Source: JAGOZV01 sp964346445 (GTDB lineage: Bacteria > Patescibacteriota > Saccharimonadia > Saccharimonadales > Saccharimonadaceae). Taken from it: 11,733 nucleotides of DNA. The position numbers were made by a program, and so were the translations under genes. The stretch lies in assembly GCA_964346445.1 (NCBI GenBank), contig CAYFUI010000020.1, positions 1 through 11,733 of the forward strand, written 5' to 3'. The notes under the pieces are model-generated. The model saw nothing but the letters and a program-made list of their open reading frames with translations, was not told where the DNA came from and did not search any database. This document shows positions 1-6,508 of the stretch, piece by piece (position 1 is the first letter of the stretch; each line of letters starts with the position of its first letter).

Positions 1-978
1 CAGGAGTTTGCTTATCCAGCACGTCTTTTTAGTATTGCAAATTATATGCGTTACGAGCGTCCACAAAAAGGGCGCGAGCGTGAGTTTTGGCAGTTAAATG
101 TTGATATGTTTGGTGATACTGGAACAGCTGGTGATATTGAAACCATTCTGTTAGCTAATAATTTATTAACAGCCTTTGGTGCAACCAGCCAGCATTTCAC
201 TATTTTAATAAGCGATAGGCAGTTATTGAATTATATCCTAAACGACTATCTAGGCTTAGCCGCACCAGTTATCCCTACGGTAATTAAACTGATTGATAAT
301 AAAAACAAGCTACCTCATGACCAGTTTGTTGCTAAACTTAATTCCGTTTTGAATGACAGTGGTACTGCCGCCCGGCTTTTACAGTTATTAGAGATCTCTA
401 GCACGGCTCAGCTTGAAGATATAGTTGGCTCTCAGCCAGCTTTAGAACGGCTTAACACGGTCCTTGAAACCTTAAAGGATTTAGGGGTTAATAGCGCCAA
501 GTTTAGCCTAAGCCTAGTAAGGGGGTTAGATTATTATACTGGCTTGGTGTTTGAAGTGGTAGATAATGCCCCTGGTAACAACCGTTCAATATTTGGCGGT
601 GGGCGCTATGATGGGCTGGTAGAGATGTTTGGCGTGCAGCCAGTCAGCGCAGTTGGCTTTGCACCTGGCTACACGACCACTTTGTTATTTTTAGAGACAC
701 ATAAGCTGCTTCCACAGTTAAGCAGCAATTTAGATATTTATTTAGCCACCTTAGATAATCAGGTGCTAGCCAGTTTACAATTAGCAACTAACTTGCGGGA
801 GGCTGGGTATAGCGTGGCTGTAGACTCTACCAAGCGGAAACTAGATAAAAAAGTAAAAGTAGCAAATAAATTAAAGGCAAAATATTTAGTAGTGGTTGGC
901 GAAAAAGAGGCTGTCAGCCGCTCTTATAAACTAAAGAATTTAAAAACTGGGGAAGAAGAAGCTGGCAGCAATTTTTAA
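1..978 (+). CDS. hisS: Histidyl-tRNA synthetase, 5'-truncated by window edge
   Basis: Class II aminoacyl-tRNA synthetase that charges tRNA-His with histidine in the cytoplasm. The frame is open from base 1, so 325 C-terminal residues are visible. By alignment from memory to E. coli HisRS, about 95 N-terminal residues (motif 1 region) are missing; the in-frame ATG at 46 lies inside motif 2 and is not the start. Motif 2 reads RYERPQKGRERE (fragment residues 17-28). The histidine-binding signatures are LVRGLDYYTG (from residue 172, DNA 514) and FGGGRYDGL (from 198, DNA 592). The last 90 or so residues fit the alpha/beta anticodon-binding domain and keep VDSTKRKLDKKVKVA. Odd points: the motif 3 position expected to be Arg (GFAxGxxR) is Thr226, and FHQ of motif 2 is FWQ. 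The intact anticodon domain and motif 2 argue against the paralogue HisZ. tig follows after 32 bases that contain its own promoter. Confidence 0.95.
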   Translation, partial: QEFAYPARLFSIANYMRYERPQKGREREFWQLNVDMFGDTGTAGDIETILLANNLLTAFGATSQHFTILISDRQLLNYILNDYLGLAAPVIPTVIKLIDNKNKLPHDQFVAKLNSVLNDSGTAARLLQLLEISSTAQLEDIVGSQPALERLNTVLETLKDLGVNSAKFSLSLVRGLDYYTGLVFEVVDNAPGNNRSIFGGGRYDGLVEMFGVQPVSAVGFAPGYTTTLLFLETHKLLPQLSSNLDIYLATLDNQVLASLQLATNLREAGYSVAVDSTKRKLDKKVKVANKLKAKYLVVVGEKEAVSRSYKLKNLKTGEEEAGSNF

Positions 979-992
979 GACTTTCTTATATC

Positions 993-1001
993 TGTTATAA
1001 T
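993..1001 (+). promoter_or_regulatory. Extended -10 promoter of tig (probably leaderless)
   Basis: TGT followed by a perfect TATAAT (996-1001) is an extended -10 element. Transcription would start at about 1007-1010, immediately before the ATG at 1011. No good -35 is seen: TTTTAA at 973-978, overlapping the hisS stop, is the best at 17-base spacing. No Shine-Dalgarno fits between the box and the ATG. I infer an mRNA that begins at or within a few bases of the start codon. Confidence 0.72.
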
Positions 1002-1010
1002 AGTTTTATT

Positions 1011-2306
1011 ATGAAGACAACTATTAAAAATATCAGTGACACCCGTGTAGAAGTAACCGTAACTTTAGATAAGAAGGATTTAGAGGCTGCGCAAAACGTG
1101 GCTATTACTAAGATGGCTAAAGACATGTCTGTTAAGGGTTTTCGTAAGGGTAAGGTGCCGTATGATGTTGCATTAAAAAATGCGGACCCTGTGAAGCTGC
1201 AAGATGAAGTTTTAAATAACGCTATTTCAAAAGCTGTAGCCCAAGTTTTCACAGAAGAAGATATCCAGGCATTAGACCGTCCACAGGTAGATGTTAAAAA
1301 GTTTGTTCCTGGTGAAATGGCCGAATTTACTGCCGAAGTTGATGTCTTGCCAGAAATAAAATTGGGTGATTACAAAAAGTTAAAAACAACCATTAAGCCC
1401 GAGGCAGTTACTCAGGAAGATATTGACGAAGTGCTCGGGCGCATTAAAAAAGCATTCACTCAGAAAAAAGAAGTAAAGCGCAAGGCAAAAAATGGCGATA
1501 CCGTTAATATAGACTTTTTGGGTAAAAAAGACGGAAAGCCGTTTGATGGTGGCAAAGCCGAAGGCTTTGATTTGGCACTTGGCTCTGGTTCGTTTATTCC
1601 TGGCTTTGAAGAGGCAATTGTTGGCCATAAAGCGGGAGAAGAATTTGATATAGATTTGGAGTTTCCAAAAGATTATCATGCCAAAGACCTGGCGGGGCAA
1701 AAAGTTGTTTTCACCGTTAAGTTGAATAGTGTTAACGAAATGGAAGAAGGTGAACTAACCGACGAGGTGGCAAAAAAGGCCGGACCATTTGAAAACCTCA
1801 AAGAAATGAAAGCCGACATTGAAGAGCAAATTGCTAAACAAAAAGAAATGGAAGCCGCCGAAAAGCAAAAGGAAGAACTGGTAGCGCAGCTTGTCGAAAA
1901 AAGCCAGATACCGACGCCCGAAATATTAATAGAAGACCAAAAGAAGATGATTGAGCAAGATTTTGTGCAAAACTTAGCCTACCAGGGGTTAACCTTAGAC
2001 CAATATATAGAAGTTAATAAGTTTAAAGACAAAGACGAGTGGATGGTTAAAGAGGTAACACCGGTGGCAGTAAAGCGGGTAAAGAGTGGTTTGGCCTTAG
2101 CGGAATTAAGTAAAACTTTTAAAGTAAAAGTTACTCCAGAGGAATTAACTAACCAAATTAATATGTTTAAAGCCCAGTACGGTAATAATCCACAGTTAGC
2201 TGGGCAATTTGAAAACCCGGCAGTTATTAAAGATATTGAAAACCGTCTGGCCACCGAAAAAACAGTCAATCGCCTGATGGAGATTAACAAGGTTAATAAA
2301 AAATAG
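1011..2306 (+). CDS. tig: Trigger factor, ribosome-associated chaperone and peptidyl-prolyl isomerase
   Basis: Cytoplasmic chaperone that docks at the ribosomal tunnel exit and shelters nascent chains. It has 431 residues, the usual family length (E. coli 432). The N-terminal ribosome-binding domain carries the signature GFRKGKVP at residues 43-50, in the same register as E. coli F44-R45-K46, which supports the ATG at 1011. An FKBP-type PPIase domain spans roughly 160-250, starting GDTVNIDFLG and including GSGSFIPGFEEAIVGHKAGE. The remainder (about 250-431) is the Lys/Glu-rich helical C-terminal chaperone domain. There are no cysteines. It lies between hisS and clpP; tig-clp adjacency is common in bacteria and links folding to degradation. 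There is no Shine-Dalgarno, and an extended -10 box ends 9 bases before the ATG. clpP starts 20 bases downstream. Confidence 0.96.
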   Translation: MKTTIKNISDTRVEVTVTLDKKDLEAAQNVAITKMAKDMSVKGFRKGKVPYDVALKNADPVKLQDEVLNNAISKAVAQVFTEEDIQALDRPQVDVKKFVPGEMAEFTAEVDVLPEIKLGDYKKLKTTIKPEAVTQEDIDEVLGRIKKAFTQKKEVKRKAKNGDTVNIDFLGKKDGKPFDGGKAEGFDLALGSGSFIPGFEEAIVGHKAGEEFDIDLEFPKDYHAKDLAGQKVVFTVKLNSVNEMEEGELTDEVAKKAGPFENLKEMKADIEEQIAKQKEMEAAEKQKEELVAQLVEKSQIPTPEILIEDQKKMIEQDFVQNLAYQGLTLDQYIEVNKFKDKDEWMVKEVTPVAVKRVKSGLALAELSKTFKVKVTPEELTNQINMFKAQYGNNPQLAGQFENPAVIKDIENRLATEKTVNRLMEINKVNKK

Positions 2307-2310
2307 TAAA

Positions 2311-2320
2311 TAATAATAAT
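2311..2320 (+). promoter_or_regulatory. Possible weak -10 element before clpP
   Basis: The 20-base spacer between tig and clpP is pure A/T apart from the gene edges. It contains AATAAT at 2315-2320, five of six matches to TATAAT, placed so that transcription would start at about the clpP ATG (2327). No -35 is convincing. The A/T richness makes a chance match likely. The alternative is that clpP is read from the tig message without a Shine-Dalgarno. Confidence 0.3.
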
Positions 2321-2326
2321 TTATAT

Positions 2327-2908
2327 ATGGCAAAAAATTATTTAGTACCGACTGTCGTTGAAAGTTCGCCACAAGGTGAGCGGGCTTATGATATTTATTC
2401 ACGCCTGCTAAAAGAAAGAGTTATATTTTTAGGCGAAGATGTAAATGAACATACGGCCAACTTGGTGGTAGCGCAGTTGCTTCACCTTGCTTATGAAGAC
2501 CCACAAGAAGATATCAAGCTTTATATAAACAGCCCGGGTGGCAGTGTGTACGATGGGTTGGCAATTTATGACACTATGCAATACATAAAACCCGACATTC
2601 AAACAATTGGTATTGGCTTACAGGCTAGTATGGGGGCCTTTCTGCTCTCAAGCGGCACCAAGGGCAAGCGGTTTGCATTGCCAAATAGTCGCATTATGAT
2701 ACACCAGCCGTCTAGTGGCACGCGTGGTAAAATAACCGACCAAGAAATAATGCTAAACGAAGGCATTTACCTAAAAAAGAAGCTTAATGAAATATTAGCT
2801 AAAAATACTGGGCAGCCCCTAAAAAAGATTGAAAAAGATGTAGACCGGGACTTTTGGATGAGCGGTCAAGAAGCCAAAAAGTATGGCTTAATTGATAAAG
2901 TTATTTAG
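2327..2908 (+). CDS. clpP: ATP-dependent Clp protease proteolytic subunit
   Basis: Serine peptidase of family S14. It forms a 14-subunit barrel that degrades proteins unfolded by a Clp ATPase (ClpX, ClpC or ClpA); no such ATPase gene is in this window. It has 193 residues, typical of the family. The catalytic triad is complete by alignment to characterised ClpP: Ser101 in QASMGAF, His126 in MIHQP, and Asp175 in DVDRDFW. The substrate-binding strand INSPGG and the C-terminal YGLID motif are present. The Asp173-Arg174 pair next to the catalytic Asp matches the residues known to couple oligomer state to activity. The N-terminus MAKNYLVPTVVE is typical, so the ATG at 2327 is secure although no Shine-Dalgarno precedes it. 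It follows tig by 20 bases and is followed by 189 bases holding the rpoB promoter and leader. No cysteine is present. Confidence 0.97.
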   Translation: MAKNYLVPTVVESSPQGERAYDIYSRLLKERVIFLGEDVNEHTANLVVAQLLHLAYEDPQEDIKLYINSPGGSVYDGLAIYDTMQYIKPDIQTIGIGLQASMGAFLLSSGTKGKRFALPNSRIMIHQPSSGTRGKITDQEIMLNEGIYLKKKLNEILAKNTGQPLKKIEKDVDRDFWMSGQEAKKYGLIDKVI

Positions 2909-2933
2909 TTTAGCATTAAGCATCTAAAAAAGG

Positions 2934-2962
2934 TTGCATTCATAGAGTAATCTGTGTATAGT
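2934..2962 (+). promoter_or_regulatory. Candidate rpoBC promoter
   Basis: TTGCAT at 2934-2939 and TATAGT at 2957-2962 are separated by exactly 17 bases, giving a start at about 2969. The -10 matches consensus at five of six positions; the -35 shares only TTG with TTGACA, but its TTGC core recurs in the two promoters at the right end of the window. No intrinsic terminator is seen between clpP and this site, so read-through from clpP is also possible. Confidence 0.55.
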
Positions 2963-2968
2963 TGCTAG

Positions 2969-3097
2969 TAAGAAGTAGTGGACTTTTGGTTTTTTAGTGT
3001 CGCAATAAATTGGCAATTATTTTGATACACCAAAAGGCAGGAATCTTCGCGCCAAAAGAATCCTATCAACTAATACAATTAAAGGAGTAGTGTCAAC
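2969..3097 (+). promoter_or_regulatory. Structured 5' leader of the rpoBC mRNA
   Basis: About 128 untranslated bases precede rpoB. Arm 2983-2990 (CTTTTGGT) pairs perfectly over 8 bp with 3029-3036 (ACCAAAAG). A second hairpin pairs 3039-3047 with 3056-3064 (AGGA/TCCT and TCTT/AAGA around one A-A mismatch, 8-base loop). A second copy of CCAAAAG lies at 3052-3058, inside that hairpin, so the first arm could pair there instead, excluding the downstream hairpin. TCCT at 3061-3064 is also complementary to AGGA in the Shine-Dalgarno. No coding frame is apparent here. A regulatory role is inference only. Confidence 0.4.
3081..3087 (+). promoter_or_regulatory. Ribosome binding site of rpoB
   Basis: AAAGGAG lies 10 bases before a GTG start at 3098. 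This fixes the start, since the preceding GTG at 3090 is out of frame. The encoded MAKTQPKSTKRVYF then leads into the conserved beta N-terminus. Confidence 0.85.
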
Positions 3098-6000
3098 GTG
3101 GCAAAAACGCAGCCTAAAAGCACGAAGCGGGTCTATTTCACAAAAGAAGACCATGCTTTGGATATGCCAAACCTTATAGACCACCAGAAAAAAAGCTGGC
3201 AAGATTTGGTAGAACGAGGAATTGGGGAGGTTTTTTCAGAAATTAACCCTATAGACGATTATACTGGGCAAAAATTATCGCTTAGTTTTCGTAAATACTG
3301 GTTTGGTGAGCCTAAATTTAGTGAGGCCTGGGCCAAAGATAATAATGTAACTTATGAAGCGCCGCTTTATGTAAATGTGGAGCTGGTTAATAAAGTTACT
3401 GGTGAAGTGAAAGAGCAAGAAATTTATCTTGGTGATTATCCATGGATGACCGACCGAGGCACCTTCGTTGTTAATGGGACAGAGCGCGTGGTAGTTTCAC
3501 AGCTAATTAGGTCGGCTGGTGTGTTCTTTACGGCCGATAGGGTTGGTGAGCGCAATTATTATGGTGCAAAGGTTATTCCTGGGCGGGGAGCCTGGCTAGA
3601 GCTAGAAACCGCCAGCAATGGGGTTATTTATGTCAAAATAGACCGCCGTCGTAAACTACCAGTAACTACCCTGCTAAGGGCGCTAGCTGGTTATAGCAAC
3701 AAAGATATGAAAGAGATGTTTGCTAACAAGGAAGAAGGGGGTGTGGATTACATTGGGGCTACCCTAGAAAAAGATACTAGCCGTACCCAAAGTGAAGCTT
3801 TAATTGAAGTTTACCGCCGCTTGCGACCAGGTGATCTTGCAACCGTTGAAAATGCTAAAAGCATGATTGAGCGAATGTTCTTTGATTTTAAACGTTACGA
3901 CTATAGCCAGGTGGGCCGTTTTAAGATTAACCAACGCCTTAAAGTAGACTTAGATAATGTGACAGAAAACCGGGTTTTCCAAATTTCCGACCTTAACGCC
4001 ATCATTCAAGAAATTATTAATTTGAATAACAGCCAAGCGCCAGCCGACGACATTGACGACTTGTCAAACCGCCGCGTTAAACTGGTAGGTGAACTAGTTG
4101 AGCGCCAGTTTAGGGTTGGTATGTTACGGCTACAGCGCAATGCAATGGACCGTATGAGCTTATGTGACATAGAGACTGTTACCCCTAGCCAATTAATTAA
4201 TGCTCGCCCCGTAGTGGCCGCCGTTAGGGAGTTTTTTGCCAGCTCACAGTTGTCTCAGCTAATGGATGAAACCAACCCACTAGCCGAACTTTCTCATAAG
4301 CGCCGCCTTAGCTCCTTAGGGCCAGGTGGTCTTAGCCGTGAACGAGCCGGCTTTGATGTGCGTGACGCCCACCCAACACACTATGGACGCATATGCTTGG
4401 TAGAGACACCGGAAGGTGCCAATATTGGGCTGGTCTTAAACCTTGCGGCTTACGCAAAAATTAACGACTTTGGTTTTATTGAAACACCATACCTAAAAGT
4501 TAAGGACGGTAAGGTTACCGACGAAGTGGTTTATCTTGACTCTTCACAGGAAGCGGTAGAAGTTATTGCCGATGCCGGCGCCCTGTTGAATGAAGATGGT
4601 AGCTTCGTTGAAGAGCGTGTGAGCGCCCGTAACGAAATGCTTCCCGAGCAAGTAGATGCGGCCGATGTTACTTATATGGATGCCGCCTTTGAACAAATTC
4701 TTGGGTCGACAGCTTCATTAGTACCATTTGTCGAAAAGAACCGTGTTGACCGTTCACTTATGGCTTCAAGTATGCAGAAGCAGGCTGTGCCGCTACTTCA
4801 AACCGAAGCCCCAGTGGTTGGAACAGGGATGGAGGGTCAGGTGGCCCGTAATACCAGCCAGTTAGTTCTAGCCGAAGGTACAGGTACCGTGAAAAGGGCT
4901 GACGCCGATGTGGTGGAGGTTGAATATAAAGATGGCCTAAAGACATATCACCCTATCCACTTTGCAAAATCTAATGATGACCGCTCGATTAACCAAAAAG
5001 TTAAAGTATCACGTGGCGAAAAAGTTAAAAAGGGTGACATTCTAATTGAAGGTGCTTCGATAGCTGATGGGGAAATGGCCCTCGGTAAGGACCTGCTAGT
5101 TGCCTTTATGCCATGGGGTGGTTACAACATGGATGACGCCATTATTATTTCTGACCGCCTGGTAGAAGACGACACCTTAACCAGCATTAACATTAAAGAA
5201 TATACTGTTGAAGTACGTGAAACTAAATTAGGTGACGAAATAGTTACTCGTGATATTCCAAACGTTAGCGAAGAGTCTTTGCGCCACCTTGATGAAACTG
5301 GTGTAGTGGAAGTTGGCTCAGAGATTAAAACTGGTGACATTTTAGTTGGTAAAATTACGCCTAAGGGAGAGCAAGAGCTTTCAAGCGAAGAGCGCCTCTT
5401 AAGGGCAATATTTGGCGAAAAAGCTAAAGATGTCCGTGATACGTCCTTAAGAATGAATAACGCCGGTGGCGGTAAAGTGGTAGAAGTTAAACGCTTCACC
5501 CGTGAAAATGGCCACGACTTAAAGGCTGGTGTGATAGAGCAAATCCAAATTTTTGTGGCCGAACTAAGGAAGGTGGCAGTTGGTGATAAGTTAGCGGGCC
5601 GGCACGGTAATAAGGGTGTTATAGCTAAAGTGTTGCCCGTGGAAGATATGCCATTTATGGAAGATGGAACACCGGTAGACGTTATCTTGAACCCGCTAGG
5701 TGTGCCAAGCCGTATGAATATAGGGCAACTATTTGAGGTGCACTTAGGCATGGCCGCTAAGGCACTCGGCTATAAAGTAGCTACACCGCCGTTTAATGGT
5801 GTGCCTAATGATGTCATTAGTGAACAGCTAGAAAAAGCTGGCTTTACCCGCGATGGAAAATTCCAACTTTATGATGGCCGCGATGGCTTACCGTTTGAGG
5901 AAAAAACCACCGTCGGAATTATGCATATTCTTAAACTGCACCACATGGTGGCAGACAAGATTCATGCACGGGCAACTGGTCCTTATGCCATGGTCACGCA

Positions 6001-6508
6001 GCAACCATTAGGCGGTAAAGCGCAAAATGGTGGACAACGCTTTGGCGAGATGGAAGTGTGGGCACTAGAAGCTTATGGGGCAGCCAACACTCTTCAGGAA
6101 ATGATTACCATTAAGAGTGACGACGTGTATGGCCGGGCAAAAGCTTATGAATCCATTATTAAGGACATGCCAATTGTCGGGCCAAAACTACCAGAGTCCT
6201 TTAATGTTCTTGTAAAAGAACTACAAGGCCTAGGCTTAAGGGTAGATTTATTAGATGAAAATGAAGAAGGTCAAGAAGTCTTAGACGCTGAAGCAGTCAT
6301 TGGTACAAACCGTAAAGACGATGATGTTGATGGTGTGGCAGCAGTAGAGACAGAAGAAGTGGAAACAGTTTTAGACGAGGCTGATAATCTTGGTGAAATT
6401 GAAAATGCGCAAGGAGTCACCATTCAGGATTATGAAGAGATTCAAGAAATGGTTGAACAAGAAGGCTCGGGTGCAGCGGTAATTGAAGAAGAAGAGGAGG
6501 AGGCGTAA
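3098..6508 (+). CDS. rpoB: DNA-directed RNA polymerase subunit beta
   Basis: Beta subunit of the transcribing polymerase; it forms one pincer and part of the catalytic centre with beta'. It has 1136 residues and is compact, with no large lineage insertions seen. Landmarks: GTERVVVSQ at 127-135; the rifampicin-pocket region at 382-407; GRICLVETPEG just after; MPWGGYNMDDA at 671-681; GDKLAGRHGNKG at 829-840 with both catalytic lysines (K831, K839); GGKAQNGGQRFGEMEVWALE from 972; and the clamp-linked PESFNVL near the end of the core. Odd features: the ED pair next to the active centre (E. coli E813-D814) reads D679-D680; the rifampicin-pocket Phe (E. coli F514) is Leu388; and residues 1053-1136 are an acidic tail with 32 Asp/Glu, 2 basic residues, and six terminal glutamates before Ala. 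The start is GTG with an AAAGGAG site. It abuts rpoC with zero spacing. rplJ-rplL, the usual upstream neighbours, are absent; clpP lies there instead. Confidence 0.98.
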   Translation: MAKTQPKSTKRVYFTKEDHALDMPNLIDHQKKSWQDLVERGIGEVFSEINPIDDYTGQKLSLSFRKYWFGEPKFSEAWAKDNNVTYEAPLYVNVELVNKVTGEVKEQEIYLGDYPWMTDRGTFVVNGTERVVVSQLIRSAGVFFTADRVGERNYYGAKVIPGRGAWLELETASNGVIYVKIDRRRKLPVTTLLRALAGYSNKDMKEMFANKEEGGVDYIGATLEKDTSRTQSEALIEVYRRLRPGDLATVENAKSMIERMFFDFKRYDYSQVGRFKINQRLKVDLDNVTENRVFQISDLNAIIQEIINLNNSQAPADDIDDLSNRRVKLVGELVERQFRVGMLRLQRNAMDRMSLCDIETVTPSQLINARPVVAAVREFFASSQLSQLMDETNPLAELSHKRRLSSLGPGGLSRERAGFDVRDAHPTHYGRICLVETPEGANIGLVLNLAAYAKINDFGFIETPYLKVKDGKVTDEVVYLDSSQEAVEVIADAGALLNEDGSFVEERVSARNEMLPEQVDAADVTYMDAAFEQILGSTASLVPFVEKNRVDRSLMASSMQKQAVPLLQTEAPVVGTGMEGQVARNTSQLVLAEGTGTVKRADADVVEVEYKDGLKTYHPIHFAKSNDDRSINQKVKVSRGEKVKKGDILIEGASIADGEMALGKDLLVAFMPWGGYNMDDAIIISDRLVEDDTLTSINIKEYTVEVRETKLGDEIVTRDIPNVSEESLRHLDETGVVEVGSEIKTGDILVGKITPKGEQELSSEERLLRAIFGEKAKDVRDTSLRMNNAGGGKVVEVKRFTRENGHDLKAGVIEQIQIFVAELRKVAVGDKLAGRHGNKGVIAKVLPVEDMPFMEDGTPVDVILNPLGVPSRMNIGQLFEVHLGMAAKALGYKVATPPFNGVPNDVISEQLEKAGFTRDGKFQLYDGRDGLPFEEKTTVGIMHILKLHHMVADKIHARATGPYAMVTQQPLGGKAQNGGQRFGEMEVWALEAYGAANTLQEMITIKSDDVYGRAKAYESIIKDMPIVGPKLPESFNVLVKELQGLGLRVDLLDENEEGQEVLDAEAVIGTNRKDDDVDGVAAVETEEVETVLDEADNLGEIENAQGVTIQDYEEIQEMVEQEGSGAAVIEEEEEEA
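6494..6503 (+). promoter_or_regulatory. Ribosome binding site of rpoC inside rpoB codons
   Basis: GAGGAGGAGG lies 5 bases before the rpoC ATG at 6509 and encodes part of the glutamate run that ends RpoB. The same bases serve protein and translation signal, and imply translational coupling of beta and beta'. Confidence 0.85.

Noticed and set aside
46..48. ATG as the start of hisS
   Set aside because: The same frame is open upstream to base 1 and encodes plausible HisRS sequence, and the ATG falls inside catalytic motif 2. The gene is cut by the window edge.
655..700. Frameshift in hisS to explain the missing motif 3 Arg
   Set aside because: Another frame does show an Arg codon nearby, but the original frame is uninterrupted and continues into a well-formed anticodon-binding domain, so a double frameshift would be needed.
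2909..2940. Terminator after clpP
   Set aside because: Only weak self-complementarity and an A-run are present; there is no GC-rich stem followed by a T-tract.
5122..5751. Reverse-strand open frame of 209 codons inside rpoB
   Set aside because: It lies wholly opposite highly conserved beta codons, its product is Ser/Thr/Pro-rich with no recognisable motif, and no promoter or ribosome site was seen. It is a shadow of rpoB.
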